The notes below the pieces were generated by a model. It worked only from the letters and a program-made list of their open reading frames with translations. It made no database searches and was not told where the DNA came from. Made by a program: the position numbers and the translations under genes. 64,000 bases of DNA from Rariglobus hedericola (GTDB lineage Bacteria > Verrucomicrobiota > Verrucomicrobiia > Opitutales > Opitutaceae): the NCBI RefSeq assembly GCF_007559335.1, contig NZ_VMBG01000002.1, positions 372,001 through 436,000 on the forward strand, in the 5' to 3' direction. Of this stretch, positions 34,363-44,203 are shown piece after piece. The stretch's first letter is position 1. Every line of letters begins with the position of its first letter.

Positions 34363-34762
34363 GGCGGATGTTGTAGCAGCTCCGTGCGTTGCATGAAATT
34401 ATAATTACAGGCGGGTTTTCGTCCTTCGTGGAAAAAGCGCACAAAGCCCCGCCCGTTTTTGAGGATGTAATCGGGGCGGATGTAGTTGATTATTTGATAC
34501 GAATTTCCTGGGCGGTTTTGCGGCTGTTGCCATGGTGTTGCCGAAGTCGTCCTGCCAACCAACCAAAAGGATCAAAACGTGGAGTGAAGAGGTGTTTCCC
34601 GACGGATGGAGGGGCTATGCACGGGTTTCCCTGTGCGCGGCCGTCTGGGTGGGTTACCTCAGATGGGGTGTTTGCCTTTGACCCTACAGGGTGTTTGGCC
34701 GAGTGAATAAGGTGCTGGAGCACCCTCTTTTTGGTCCGGGCACAAGCCCAACACTCACACAC
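34363..34762. other. 400-base divergent intergenic region
   Basis: This lies between the VWA gene (minus) and the Wsp-type operon (plus) and should hold both promoters. The left part (34385-34520) is AT-richer than its surroundings and may be the promoter region, but I cannot pick -35/-10 boxes with confidence. The right part (34600-34670) carries two hairpins described separately. I see no supportable gene in it. Confidence 0.5.
34619..34666 (+). other. Two consecutive hairpins upstream of the Wsp-type operon
   Basis: Hairpin one pairs GCACGGG (34619-34625) with CCC-T-GTGC (34629-34636), one bulged T. Hairpin two pairs CCGTCTGGGT (34641-34650) with ACC-T-CAGATGG (34656-34666), again with a bulged T at the same relative place. 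They lie about 100-140 bases before the wspA-like start and could be a leader RNA element. They do not match the GEMM c-di-GMP aptamer core. Confidence 0.35.
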
Positions 34763-36499
34763 ATGATTTGGTCCATCGGTAAAAAAATCCTGCTCGGTTA
34801 TCTGCTCGCCTTGCTGTTGCTGGCGTTGATCGGAGTCGGCGCGTTTCTCGGCGTGCGGGAGTTGTTGTCGGCCGCGGCCATCCGGACTCACACCTATCAG
34901 GTCATCGGCCAGATCGAGCAGATCGAACTGGAGATCGTGAATGCCGAGACGAGCCAGCGCGGCTATGTGTTATCCGGACAAGAAACGTATCTGGAGCCTT
35001 ACAAAGTGGCGGTCGGACAAGTCTCCGCCTCCATCGCGAAACTGGCCGAGCTCACCAAGGATAATCCCGAGCAACAGGCCCGCATCGCCCGCTTGGAAGT
35101 GCTCGCGGATGATAAAATGAAGGTGCTCGCCGAATCGATTTCCTTGCGTCGCAACGACGGCATGGACGCGGCCATGGCGCTTTTCCTGAAAGGCACCGGG
35201 AAGCAGATCATGGACAAAGTGCGCGCGCTCTCCGCCGAGCTGCGCAACACCGAGCTGGAGTTGCTGGCGGTGCGTTCGCTGCGCGCCGAAGCGGATGCGC
35301 GCCGTGTGAATTTAATCATCCTCGCGGGCACGCCGATTGCCGGCGTCATTTTATTGATCGTCGGACTGCTGGTGGCGCGCGGTATCGCCCGTCCTCTGGC
35401 CAGGATTACGCATGCCGCCGAGCAGATCGCATCGGGTGATCCGACGGTCGAATTGTCGTCCGCCGCCGGCCGCAGTGACGAGGTCGGTCAGCTCTCGCGC
35501 AGCTTTACGCGCATGGGCAAGGTGCTCGCCGAGGTCGCCGCCGTGAACACGCGCATCGCCCAGGGTGATCTCAGCGTGACCGTCACGCCGCAGTCCGCCT
35601 CCGATAAATTTGGCAACGCGCACCATCAGATGATCGATAAATTATCCCAGCTGGTCGGCGCCGTGCAGCGCGCCGGTTTGCAGGTCAACACCTCCGCCAC
35701 GGAGATCGCGGCGACTTCGAAACAGCAGCAGGCCACCGCGACGGAAATCGCCGCGACCACGACCGAGATCGGCGCCACGTCGCGTGAGATTTCCGCCACC
35801 TCGAAGGAACTCGTGCGCACCGTCAGCGAGGTCAACCGCGTGGCCGAGGAAACCGCGCAACTGGCCGGCAACGGCCAGAGCGGACTCGGTCGGATGGAAG
35901 GAACCATGCGCAACATCATGGACGCCTCGGGCACGATCTCTGGAAAGCTCGCGGTGCTGAATGAGAAAGCCACCAACATCAACGCGGTCGTCACCACGAT
36001 CACCAAGGTCGCCGACCAGACGAACCTGCTCTCGCTCAACGCCGCGATTGAAGCCGAGAAAGCCGGCGAATACGGCCTGGGCTTCGCGGTAGTTGCCACG
36101 GAAATACGCCGTCTCGCCGACCAGACCGCGGTCGCCACCTATGACATCGAACAGATGGTGAAGGAAATGCAGTCGGCGGTTTCGGCCGGCGTGATGGGCA
36201 TGGATAAATTCTCCGAAGAGGTGCGGCGCGGTGTGGATGAAGTGCGCCAGGTCGGCGCGCAACTCACGCAGATCATCCAGCAGGTGCAGGCCCTGACGCC
36301 GCGTTTCGAGGCGGTCAACGAAGGCATGCAATCGCAGTCCACCGGTGCGCAGCAGATCACCGAGGCGCTTTTGCAGCTCAGTGAATCGGCGCAGCAAACG
36401 GCGGAATCCCTGCGCAGTTCCAGCATCGCAATCGGGCATCTCAACGAGGCGGCCCGCGACCTCCAAAACGGCGTCGCCCGCTTCAAGCTTCGCGGCTGA
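34763..36499 (+). CDS. wspA: WspA-like methyl-accepting chemotaxis protein
   Basis: 578 residues from [15 protein letters not shown]. Topology: helix 1 ([18 protein letters not shown]), a periplasmic four-helix sensor with a CHASE3-like core ([19 protein letters not shown]), helix 2 ([15 protein letters not shown]), then a HAMP domain ([20 protein letters not shown]). The rest is a long cytoplasmic signalling helix, with tip [19 protein letters not shown] followed by [17 protein letters not shown]. First gene of an operon with the exact gene order of the Pseudomonas Wsp surface-sensing system. A role as membrane sensor feeding the CheA-like kinase follows from that order; the stimulus is unproven. 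Confidence 0.9.
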   Translation: MIWSIGKKILLGYLLALLLLALIGVGAFLGVRELLSAAAIRTHTYQVIGQIEQIELEIVNAETSQRGYVLSGQETYLEPYKVAVGQVSASIAKLAELTKDNPEQQARIARLEVLADDKMKVLAESISLRRNDGMDAAMALFLKGTGKQIMDKVRALSAELRNTELELLAVRSLRAEADARRVNLIILAGTPIAGVILLIVGLLVARGIARPLARITHAAEQIASGDPTVELSSAAGRSDEVGQLSRSFTRMGKVLAEVAAVNTRIAQGDLSVTVTPQSASDKFGNAHHQMIDKLSQLVGAVQRAGLQVNTSATEIAATSKQQQATATEIAATTTEIGATSREISATSKELVRTVSEVNRVAEETAQLAGNGQSGLGRMEGTMRNIMDASGTISGKLAVLNEKATNINAVVTTITKVADQTNLLSLNAAIEAEKAGEYGLGFAVVATEIRRLADQTAVATYDIEQMVKEMQSAVSAGVMGMDKFSEEVRRGVDEVRQVGAQLTQIIQQVQALTPRFEAVNEGMQSQSTGAQQITEALLQLSESAQQTAESLRSSSIAIGHLNEAARDLQNGVARFKLRG

Positions 36500-36523
36500 A
36501 CCAGGTTCCCGCCGCAACTTCCC

Positions 36524-36985
36524 GTGTCGCTTTTCCTTCAATTCGAGATTGGCGGCCACCGCTACTTGCTTGAGGCGAAGTGCGTGGCGGCGGTGCTGCC
36601 GATGCCGGAACTCAAGCCGGTGCCGGGCTCGCCGGAAGGCGTCGCCGGAGTGGCTAATTACCAAGGCGCGCCGGTGCCCGTGATCGATCTGTCGGCGCTC
36701 GCGACCGGTCGCGCGGCGGCCAATCGTCTGAGCACGCGGCTCGTGCTGGTGCGTTATCCGGCGGCGGATGGTGAAAAGCTGCTCGGGCTCGTCGCGGAAC
36801 GGGCGACGAGTGTGCTGCACGCCGACGACGCGGCGTTCACATCGGCGGGAGTCGAGGCGGCGCCCTGGCTGGGCGGGGTCACACCGGCGGCGGGTTCGCT
36901 GGCGCAACGGATCGAGATCGGGGCGTTGTTGCCGCCTGATTTGCGCGCGGTGCTTTTTCAGGCGGTCGAGGAGGAACGGGTATGA
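36524..36985 (+). CDS. wspB: CheW-like adaptor (WspB position)
   Basis: 153 residues from a GTG. CheW fold: SLFLQFEIGGHRYLLEAKCV, VAGVANYQGAPVPVIDLSAL and LVLVRYPAADGEKLLGLVAE. It couples the chemoreceptor to the CheA-type kinase. It ends within the start of the CheR gene (ATGA overlap), which supports translational coupling. A second CheW-like gene lies two genes on, matching the WspB/WspD pair of Wsp systems. Confidence 0.88.
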   Translation: MSLFLQFEIGGHRYLLEAKCVAAVLPMPELKPVPGSPEGVAGVANYQGAPVPVIDLSALATGRAAANRLSTRLVLVRYPAADGEKLLGLVAERATSVLHADDAAFTSAGVEAAPWLGGVTPAAGSLAQRIEIGALLPPDLRAVLFQAVEEERV

Positions 36986-38211
36986 ATGAGTCCGACATCG
37001 TGCCGCTTGAAAATTACCTGCGCGACACCATCGGGCTGGCGAGCGATTCGATCGGCCGCGGGCTGGTCATGCGCGTGGCGCAACGTTGCATGAGCGCGGC
37101 CGGCGCGCACACCGTGGCGGAGTATGTGGTGCGGTTGCGCAATGACAGCCGGCTGCGGCAGGTGTTGATCGAAGAACTGGTGGTTTCGGAGACGTGGTTT
37201 TTTCGAGACCGGCAGCCGTTTGAATTACTGGCGCGGCTGGCGTTGGACCGGTCACGTGCACGTCCGCTGCGCGTGCTGAGCATGCCGTGCTCGACCGGTG
37301 AAGAACCTTATTCGATCGCGATGAAGTTGCTGGGCGCGGGGCTGGCATCCGATGCATTCCATATCGACGCGGTGGATATCAGCGAAGGCGCGCTGGCGGT
37401 GGCGAAGCACGCCAGCTACGGCTCGAATGCGTTCCGCGGTGACGAAGGCCGCGCGCGCGATATGTGGTTCACGCCGGCGGGGGCGCGCTGGTATCTGGAT
37501 GAACGCGTGTCGTCGCAGGTGAAATTCCATCACGGCAATCTGTTCACCTTCGCGCCCGAGGTGCGTTACGATTTTATTTTCTGCCGCAACCTGCTGATTT
37601 ATTTTGATGCGCCGATGCAGGGCACGGCGGTCCGGCTTTTGCAGGACCTGTTGGTGGATGATGGGGTTTTGTTCGTGGGGCACGCGGAGGCGGCGGTGCT
37701 GTTGCGCGAAGGCCTCGTGTCCTGGCCGGAGTTGCGGTCGTTTGCGTTTACACGACGGGCGGATCGGCCGGTGAAAGCGAAAGCCGTCTCCACGGCGCAG
37801 GCGCATTCCCGCGTGCGTGCGCCGTCGTTGCCGAAAGAACGGCTGCCGTTTTCGGATGTGGTGCGGCGAACGGAGCGGACGTTTACGGTTCAGACGGAGG
37901 ATGCATCGCTGGCGGAGATCCAGTCGATGGCCGACGCCGGACGAGTCGATGAAGCGGCGCTGCTCGCGAAGGCGCATCTGGCGACGCATGAACCCTCGGC
38001 GGAAGCGTTTTATCTGCTCGGGATCATCCATGACGCACGCGGCGATGCGGGTGGAGCGGAGGCGGCTTACCGGAAAACACTTTATCTGAATCCGAAGCAT
38101 GACGGGGCGATCACGCATCTGATCTTGTTGCTGGATAAACGGAGCGATCCCGAGGCGTTGAGACTGAGGCAACGGGCGCGGCGTCCGTCGGGCCGGGGAG
38201 GTAACGCATGA
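36982..38211 (+). CDS. wspC: CheR-type receptor methyltransferase with TPR tail (WspC position)
   Basis: 409 residues. The CheR N-terminal helical domain is followed by the SAM-binding catalytic domain: SETWFFRDRQPFE, the motif-I loop VLSMPCSTGEEPYSIAM, VDISEGALAVAK and YDFIFCRNLLIYFDAPMQ. After a Pro/basic linker the C-terminal ~90 residues form TPR units (EAFYLLGIIHDARGDAGGAE, AAYRKTLYLNPKHDGAITHL). WspC proteins also carry C-terminal TPRs. It uses S-adenosylmethionine to methylate receptor glutamates and so tunes adaptation. Four-base overlaps link it to both neighbours. Confidence 0.92.
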   Translation: MNESDIVPLENYLRDTIGLASDSIGRGLVMRVAQRCMSAAGAHTVAEYVVRLRNDSRLRQVLIEELVVSETWFFRDRQPFELLARLALDRSRARPLRVLSMPCSTGEEPYSIAMKLLGAGLASDAFHIDAVDISEGALAVAKHASYGSNAFRGDEGRARDMWFTPAGARWYLDERVSSQVKFHHGNLFTFAPEVRYDFIFCRNLLIYFDAPMQGTAVRLLQDLLVDDGVLFVGHAEAAVLLREGLVSWPELRSFAFTRRADRPVKAKAVSTAQAHSRVRAPSLPKERLPFSDVVRRTERTFTVQTEDASLAEIQSMADAGRVDEAALLAKAHLATHEPSAEAFYLLGIIHDARGDAGGAEAAYRKTLYLNPKHDGAITHLILLLDKRSDPEALRLRQRARRPSGRGGNA

Positions 38212-38798
38212 GCGAAGAGAGTCCCTCCACGCCGCCGAACGGCGGCGGCATGCGTCGTCGTGTGGTTGATCCTGAAGTTGGTGCGCGGCTGCTGGATCGT
38301 GAGCCGCCTCCGGGTTACCGCGCGGAGTGGACGGCGTATCTGTCGAAGCCTCCGAAGAAGGCCGAGGTCACGACGGATTCGGCGCTGGTGTTTCGCGTCG
38401 GCGCAGAGTGGCTCGCCCTGCCGGCGAGCTGGGTGGGGGAAGTCGCGCCGGTGCGTGCGGTGCATTCGGTGCCGCACCGGCGCGGACGTGCGTTGGAAGG
38501 ATTGGTGAACGTGCGCGGCGAATTGCTGCCGTGTTTCTCATTGGACGGATTGCTGGGCATCGATGCCGCGGACGGAGTCACCGGTTCACGACGCCTCGTC
38601 GTGGCGGGACAAGGCGCGCGGCGGCTGGTGTTTCGGGCCGACGAAGTCTTTGGCGTGATCCGTTATGACGCGGCGCGCAGTCTGCCATCGCCCGGACGCC
38701 TGCGGCATGTGAAGCACCTGCTGGAGTGGAAAGGCCGCACGCCGGGGCTGCTCGATGCGGAGAGCGTATGGAACGCACTCGAAAGGAGTCTCGCATGA
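38208..38798 (+). CDS. wspD: Second CheW-like adaptor (WspD position)
   Basis: 196 residues. A ~60-residue N-terminal extension (RRRVVDPEVGARLLDREPPP, EWTAYLSKPPKKAE) precedes a CheW domain: LVFRVGAEWLALPASWVGEV, HSVPHRRGRALEGLVNVRGE, LLPCFSLDGLL and RLVFRADEVFGV. The extension with LLDR and W-A-Y-L is also seen in WspD-type proteins. It overlaps the CheR stop and the CheA start by four bases each. Confidence 0.88.
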   Translation: MSEESPSTPPNGGGMRRRVVDPEVGARLLDREPPPGYRAEWTAYLSKPPKKAEVTTDSALVFRVGAEWLALPASWVGEVAPVRAVHSVPHRRGRALEGLVNVRGELLPCFSLDGLLGIDAADGVTGSRRLVVAGQGARRLVFRADEVFGVIRYDAARSLPSPGRLRHVKHLLEWKGRTPGLLDAESVWNALERSLA

Positions 38799-41029
38799 GC
38801 GACGACTTGAGTAATTTTTCGTTGATCGAGCTCTTCAAGCTCGAAGCCGAAGGGCAGATCGCGCTGCTCACGCGGCATCTGCTGGCGCTCGAGCAAGGTC
38901 CGGCCGGGCCTGAAGTGCTGGAGGCGATGATGCGCGCGGCGCATTCGTTGAAAGGTGCGGCGCGTATCGTGGGGCTCACGCCGGCGGTGCAGGTTGCGCA
39001 CGTGATGGAGGATTGTTTTGTGGCGGCCCAGCAGGATCGTGCGCGACTGGGACGTGCGGAGGTTGACGCGCTGTTGCAAGGCGTGGACTGGCTCGCGCAA
39101 TTGTCGCGGCTCAACGAGGCCGACGTGGAAAGCTGGACCACGGCGCATGCGGATCAACTCGACGCATATGTGAGGGAATTAGCGGGGTCGAAGACGCCTG
39201 TCGTGAACGCGGCGCCGCCCGTGCCGGTGGCGGCCCACGATGTTCCCAAGGCGGCGACGGTGGAGCCCGAGCCGATGGACCGGGTGTTGCGGGTGACCGC
39301 GGAAAAACTCAACCGCTTGCTCGGCCTGGCTGGCGAATCGCTGGTGGAGTCGCGCCGCTTGCAACCGTTCAACCGCAGCCTGCTTCGCCTCAAACGCGTG
39401 CAACAGGAACTCGGTCGATCGATTGACCGGTTGCGCGAGGTGCTGGGTGATGAGGCGGGTGAACGCGTGGGTGGCTATCTGCGCGAAGTGCAGTCGCGCG
39501 CGGCGGAGAGCCGGGAGCTGCTCCAGGTTCGCATGGAAGAGATGGACCGCTTTGACCGCGCGGCGACGCAACTCTCCGGACGACTTTATCGTGAGGCGCA
39601 GGCCGTGCGCATGAGGCCGTTTGCCGATGGCGTGGCGGCGTTTCCGCGGATGGTGCGCGATCTCTCACATCAATTGGGCAAGGACGCGCGGCTGACGATT
39701 GCGGGTGAACAAACCCAGGTTGATCGTGACGTGCTCGAAAAAATCGAGGCGCCGCTGACGCACCTTTTGCGCAATGCGGTCGATCACGGATTAGAGACGG
39801 CTGAGACACGCATCAACACGGGCAAATCCGCGTGCGGTGAACTGCGGCTCGAGGCGCGTCACCGTGCGGGCATGCTGATCGTTACGGTATCCGACGACGG
39901 GCGCGGTGTGGATATCGAAGCTGTGCGGGCGGCAGTCGTGCGCAAAAAACTCACGACTGCGGAAGTGGCGTCAAAACTCTCCGCACAGGAAGTGCTCGAT
40001 TTTCTTTTTCTCCCTGGGTTTTCACTAAAAACCGAAGTCACCGAAATTTCCGGACGAGGCGTGGGACTCGACGTGGTGCAGTCGATGCTCAAGGCGCTGC
40101 GCGGCACGGTGCGCATCCACACGCAGTCCGGCCACGGCACGACGTTTGAGCTTCATCTGCCGGTGACGCTTTCGGTGGTGCGGGCGTTGCTCGTGGAAAT
40201 CGCAGGTGAACCGTATGCGCTGCCGCTGGCCTCGGTCGCGCGGGTGTTGCGCGTGGAACGTGCGCAGATCGAGACGGCGGAGGGACGTCCGCATTTTGCC
40301 TTCGACGGCGGGCGGGCGGCGCTGGTGTCTGCGCGCGAAGTGCTGGAGCTCGACGAGGCGGGTGCGGGCGGCGACAGCTGGTGCGTGGTGGTGCTCGGCG
40401 ACAAAGGCGCGCGGCACGGACTGGTGGTGGATAAATTTCTCGGCGAACGGGAGCTGGTGGTGCAGCCGCTCGATCCGCGTCTGGGCAAGGTCGAGGACAT
40501 CGCGGCGGCGGCCGTGCTCGAAGACGGTGCACCCGCGCTGATTCTCGATGTGCAAGACCTGCGCCGCTCCATGGGCCGGCTCACCAGTGAAGGCGCGGCC
40601 GGACGCTGGTCGCGTGCGAAGGCGGCGAGCGCGGATGTGCGCCGGCAGCGCGTGCTGGTGGTTGATGATTCGCTTACGGTGCGCGAGTTGGAGCGCAAAC
40701 TTCTCGTCTCGCGCGGCTATGACGTGACGGTGGCGGTTGACGGCATGGAAGGCTGGAATGCGGCTCGCACGGGCGACTTCGACCTGGTGATCACGGATGT
40801 CGACATGCCGCGCCTGGACGGCATCGAATTGGTGAAACTCATGAAGGCCGACGATCGTCTGCGGACGCGGCCGGTGATGATTGTTTCTTACAAAGATCGT
40901 GAGGAAGACCGGCGTCGTGGCCTTGATGCAGGCGCGGATTATTATCTGACGAAGGGCAGTTTTCACGACGAGAGTTTGCTGGACGCGGTGGTCGATCTGA
41001 TCGGTCCCGTGGGGGAGGCGGGCGCATGA
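38795..41029 (+). CDS. wspE: CheA-type hybrid histidine kinase with C-terminal receiver (WspE position)
   Basis: 744 residues from the ATG overlapping the previous stop. Hpt domain with phospho-His at residue 50 (RAAHSLKGAARIVGL), no P2 domain, dimerisation region (RVTAEKLNRLLGLAGESLVE), HATPase (HLLRNAVDHGLETAETRI; DDGRGVD; GRGVGLDVVQSML), and a CheW-like domain. The terminal receiver (VLVVDDSLTVRELERKLL; Asp in VITDVDMPRLDG; TKGSF near the end) completes the WspE arrangement. It phosphorylates its own receiver, the CheB-type methylesterase and, by analogy, the WspR-type receiver encoded downstream. Confidence 0.93.
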   Translation: MSDDLSNFSLIELFKLEAEGQIALLTRHLLALEQGPAGPEVLEAMMRAAHSLKGAARIVGLTPAVQVAHVMEDCFVAAQQDRARLGRAEVDALLQGVDWLAQLSRLNEADVESWTTAHADQLDAYVRELAGSKTPVVNAAPPVPVAAHDVPKAATVEPEPMDRVLRVTAEKLNRLLGLAGESLVESRRLQPFNRSLLRLKRVQQELGRSIDRLREVLGDEAGERVGGYLREVQSRAAESRELLQVRMEEMDRFDRAATQLSGRLYREAQAVRMRPFADGVAAFPRMVRDLSHQLGKDARLTIAGEQTQVDRDVLEKIEAPLTHLLRNAVDHGLETAETRINTGKSACGELRLEARHRAGMLIVTVSDDGRGVDIEAVRAAVVRKKLTTAEVASKLSAQEVLDFLFLPGFSLKTEVTEISGRGVGLDVVQSMLKALRGTVRIHTQSGHGTTFELHLPVTLSVVRALLVEIAGEPYALPLASVARVLRVERAQIETAEGRPHFAFDGGRAALVSAREVLELDEAGAGGDSWCVVVLGDKGARHGLVVDKFLGERELVVQPLDPRLGKVEDIAAAAVLEDGAPALILDVQDLRRSMGRLTSEGAAGRWSRAKAASADVRRQRVLVVDDSLTVRELERKLLVSRGYDVTVAVDGMEGWNAARTGDFDLVITDVDMPRLDGIELVKLMKADDRLRTRPVMIVSYKDREEDRRRGLDAGADYYLTKGSFHDESLLDAVVDLIGPVGEAGA

Positions 41030-42069
41030 GAATCGCGATCGTCAACGACATGCCGCTGGCGGTGGAAGCGATGCGTCGCGTGCTGGCGACCGAGAAGCGG
41101 CACTCGCTCAGCTGGACGGCACGGGACGGCGCCGAGGCGGTGGAGAAATGCGCGGCCGACACGCCCGATCTCATCCTGATGGATTTGATCATGCCGGTGA
41201 TGGACGGCGTGGAGGCGACGCGGCGCATCATGTCCGAGACCCCCTGTGCCATCCTCGTGGTGACGGCTACGGTCGAGGGCAACGCCACGCGCGTTTACGA
41301 AGCACTCGGCGCCGGGGCGCTCGATGCCGTGGAGACGCCCGCGTTTGGGAAAGGATCCGGATTTCTTCTGGTGAAGCTCGATCTGCTCGAGCGCCAGATC
41401 ATGGGCCGGCAGTCGACTTCACCTTTGTTTTCGGCGGCGGCGATGGAGAAAAAAGTCGAGACTCCGGCGGATGGTGCGCAAGCGGCGGACTGGCTGGTGG
41501 CGATCGGGGCCTCCGCGGGTGGTCCGGCTGCGCTGGCCAAAGTGCTGGCGGGGCTGCCGGCGGATTTTCCCGGGGCGATTGTGATCGTGCAGCATATCGA
41601 CACAGCGTTTGCGGCGGGGTTGATCTCGTGGCTGGACAGCCAGTGTGCGTTGAAAGTCGTGGCGGCAGGCGACGGTGTGTATCCATTGCCCGGGCACGTG
41701 TATGTCGCCAGCGGCGACCGGCATGCGGTGATCAGCCCCTCCGGACTGCTGGTGCAAACCGATGAACCACGAGGATGCATCTATTTGCCGAGCATAGACG
41801 TTTTTCTCACCAGCATGGCATCCAACTGGAAAAAAGCAGGAACCGGGCTTCTCCTCACGGGTATGGGTCGTGACGGTGCGGCCGGTTTGCTACGCCTGCG
41901 CCAGGCGGGTTTTTTCACGATCACGCAGGATCGGGAGAGCTCCGCCGTGTATGGGATGCCCAAAGCAGCCGCCGAACTGAATGCGGCATCACAGGTGCTT
42001 TCTCTGCAGTCCATTTCCGGTCAGTTGCGACAACTCGCGCTTGATAAAACCAAATTGAAGCGCCGCTAA
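41026..42069 (+). CDS. wspF: CheB-type protein-glutamate methylesterase (WspF position)
   Basis: 347 residues overlapping the CheA stop by four bases. Receiver at residues 1-120 with phospho-acceptor Asp53 (LILMDLIMPVMDG). After a linker the methylesterase domain has the catalytic triad in GASAGGPAAL (Ser), IVIVQHID (His) and GMGRDGAAGLLRLRQAG (Asp). It removes methyl groups from the receptor and resets the array. In Pseudomonas, loss of WspF locks the system on. It is the sixth gene of the unit; the next starts 15 bases later. Confidence 0.93.
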   Translation: MRIAIVNDMPLAVEAMRRVLATEKRHSLSWTARDGAEAVEKCAADTPDLILMDLIMPVMDGVEATRRIMSETPCAILVVTATVEGNATRVYEALGAGALDAVETPAFGKGSGFLLVKLDLLERQIMGRQSTSPLFSAAAMEKKVETPADGAQAADWLVAIGASAGGPAALAKVLAGLPADFPGAIVIVQHIDTAFAAGLISWLDSQCALKVVAAGDGVYPLPGHVYVASGDRHAVISPSGLLVQTDEPRGCIYLPSIDVFLTSMASNWKKAGTGLLLTGMGRDGAAGLLRLRQAGFFTITQDRESSAVYGMPKAAAELNAASQVLSLQSISGQLRQLALDKTKLKRR

Positions 42070-42084
42070 GTTACCCGATTTTTT

Positions 42085-44196
42085 ATGTCCGACATTTCCT
42101 ACAGGCCGAACGCAGCCTCTTATCATTCGATGGTATTGCTCGTGGACGATCAGGCCATCGTGGCCGAGGCGGTGCGGCGCAGTCTGGCTGGCAACTCCGA
42201 CATCGATTTCCATTATTGCGCCGATCCGTTGCAGGCACAGGCGGTGGCGGCGCAGATCAAGCCGTCGGTGATCCTGCTGGATCTGGTGATGCCCGGCATG
42301 GACGGACTGGAGTTGGTGCGCCGGTTCCGGGCGACGCCGGCGACTGCGGAAATCCCGATCATTGTGCTGTCGGTGAAGGAAGACCCGCAGGTGAAGAGCC
42401 AGGCCTTCGAGGCGGGCGCGACCGATTATCTGGTCAAGCTGCCTGACAAGATCGAGCTCGTGGCCCGCGTGCGCGTGCATGCGAAGGCGTGGATCAACCA
42501 ACAGCAGCGCGACGAGGCCTACCGTGCGTTGCGCGAGAGCCAGCAGCGACTGGTGGACGGCAACACGGCGTTGATCGCGTTGAACCAAAAACTGGCCGAG
42601 GCGACGCAGGCGAAGTCGGAATTTCTCGCCAACATGAGCCATGAAATCCGCACGCCGATGAACGGCGTGATCGGCATGACCTCGTTGTTGCGCGAGACGC
42701 CGCTTGATCCCGAGCAGCGTGATTATGTGGAGACGATCCGGTCCTCGGGCGACGCCCTGCTGACGATCATCAACGACATCCTGGATTTTTCGAAGATCGA
42801 ATCGGGCAAGCTGCAACTGGAGCACCGTCCGTTTCTGCTGGAGAAAGTCGTGTCGGATGCGCTTGAGCTGCTGCAACCCAAGGCGGCCGAGAAAAATCTG
42901 GATCTGGCGGTGCACATGGATGCGTCGCTGCCCGACCTGGTGATCGGCGATGTCACGCGGCTGCGCCAGATCCTGGTGAATCTCGCGGGCAACTCGCTCA
43001 AGTTCACGTCGCACGGCGAAGTGATTATCGACGTGGTTCCGGTGTCCGGACCGCATCCGTCATTCCGCGACAGCTTTGCCGCCGAGGAAGGTGCCTACGT
43101 GCAGTTCAACGTGCGCGACACGGGCATCGGTATTCCCGCGGAAAAACAAGACCGGCTGTTCAAGTCGTTCACGCAGGTGGACAGCTCGACGACGCGCCAT
43201 TACGGCGGCACGGGTCTTGGGCTGGCGATCTGCAAACGGCTCGTGGAGCTGATGGGCGGGCTCATCTGGGTGGAGAGCGAGCCGGGCAAAGGCTCGACCT
43301 TCAGCTTCACGCTGTTGTTGCAACCTGCGGTGCTGGCGGAACCGCCGCGTTGGCGCGGACAGCAGCCCGCATTTGAGGGCAAGCGCCTCCTGATCATCGA
43401 GGACAATGCGACGTTGCGTTCGCTGTTCACGACGAAGGCGGCGTATTGGAGTATCACATCGACGGGTGTGGCTTCGCTGGCGGAGGCCGATGCGGTGCTG
43501 GGCGGCGCGTCGAAGCCTGATGCTGTGTTGCTGGATCGCGAACTGCCGCGGGAGGACGTGCCGGCCTGGATCGCCGCTTTGCGTGCGAAGCCCGAGACGA
43601 GCGCGCTGCCGGTGCTGTTGTATTCAAATTTACGGGGACGCACGGGGCAGTTGCCCGAGGCGTTGCGGGCCGGCGTGGAGCAGCTGCAAAAACCGCTGCG
43701 CCGCCAGGACCTGTTCGATGCCTTTCACCAAGTCTTCACGGGGAGTGCGCTGCCGGCCGCGCGCACGGTGGCGATGGGGCGTTTTGACGAACGGATGGCC
43801 ACGCGCCTGCCGTTGCGACTGCTGCTGGCCGATGACAACGCGGTGAATCAGAAGGTGGGCGCGGCATTGCTGCGCAAACTCGGTTACAGCACCGATGTCG
43901 TGGCTGATGGCAGCCAGGTGATTGCGGCGCTCGAGAAGACGGATTATGATCTGGTGCTGCTCGATGTGCAGATGCCAGAGATGGACGGTTACGAGGCGGC
44001 GAGGGCGATTTGTGCGCGGGCTTCGGAGACCGGCTGGGCGCGTCCGCGGATGGTCGCCATGACCGGCAACGCGATGCAGGGTGACCGGGAAAAGTGCCTT
44101 GAGGCGGGCATGGATGATTACATCACCAAGCCGGTGCGTATCGAAGATCTGGTTACAGCTCTGGAGAAATGGGGTCCGGCTCCCGAGGCGAAGTGA
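42085..44196 (+). CDS. Hybrid kinase with WspR-like N-terminal receiver: REC-HisKA-HATPase-REC-REC
   Basis: 703 residues. The first ~165 residues resemble the receiver and linker of the WspR diguanylate cyclase: [20 protein letters not shown], phospho-acceptor Asp66 in [30 protein letters not shown], then [17 protein letters not shown]. Where WspR would continue into GGDEF, this protein has HisKA (His186 in [15 protein letters not shown]), HATPase ([28 protein letters not shown]), a weak receiver ([14 protein letters not shown]; Asp in [12 protein letters not shown]) and a canonical receiver ([32 protein letters not shown]). It is the last gene of the Wsp-type operon and its likely output: array-driven control of a phosphorelay rather than c-di-GMP synthesis. 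That function is inference from domains and position. Confidence 0.93.
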   Translation: MSDISYRPNAASYHSMVLLVDDQAIVAEAVRRSLAGNSDIDFHYCADPLQAQAVAAQIKPSVILLDLVMPGMDGLELVRRFRATPATAEIPIIVLSVKEDPQVKSQAFEAGATDYLVKLPDKIELVARVRVHAKAWINQQQRDEAYRALRESQQRLVDGNTALIALNQKLAEATQAKSEFLANMSHEIRTPMNGVIGMTSLLRETPLDPEQRDYVETIRSSGDALLTIINDILDFSKIESGKLQLEHRPFLLEKVVSDALELLQPKAAEKNLDLAVHMDASLPDLVIGDVTRLRQILVNLAGNSLKFTSHGEVIIDVVPVSGPHPSFRDSFAAEEGAYVQFNVRDTGIGIPAEKQDRLFKSFTQVDSSTTRHYGGTGLGLAICKRLVELMGGLIWVESEPGKGSTFSFTLLLQPAVLAEPPRWRGQQPAFEGKRLLIIEDNATLRSLFTTKAAYWSITSTGVASLAEADAVLGGASKPDAVLLDRELPREDVPAWIAALRAKPETSALPVLLYSNLRGRTGQLPEALRAGVEQLQKPLRRQDLFDAFHQVFTGSALPAARTVAMGRFDERMATRLPLRLLLADDNAVNQKVGAALLRKLGYSTDVVADGSQVIAALEKTDYDLVLLDVQMPEMDGYEAARAICARASETGWARPRMVAMTGNAMQGDREKCLEAGMDDYITKPVRIEDLVTALEKWGPAPEAK

Positions 44197-44203
44197 GTGC
44201 GGA

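Noticed and set aside
34597-34670. Possible c-di-GMP (GEMM) riboswitch upstream of the Wsp-type operon, suggested by a GGGTTACC string
   Set aside because: The conserved GEMM core elements around the ligand pocket are missing; only one short string agrees.
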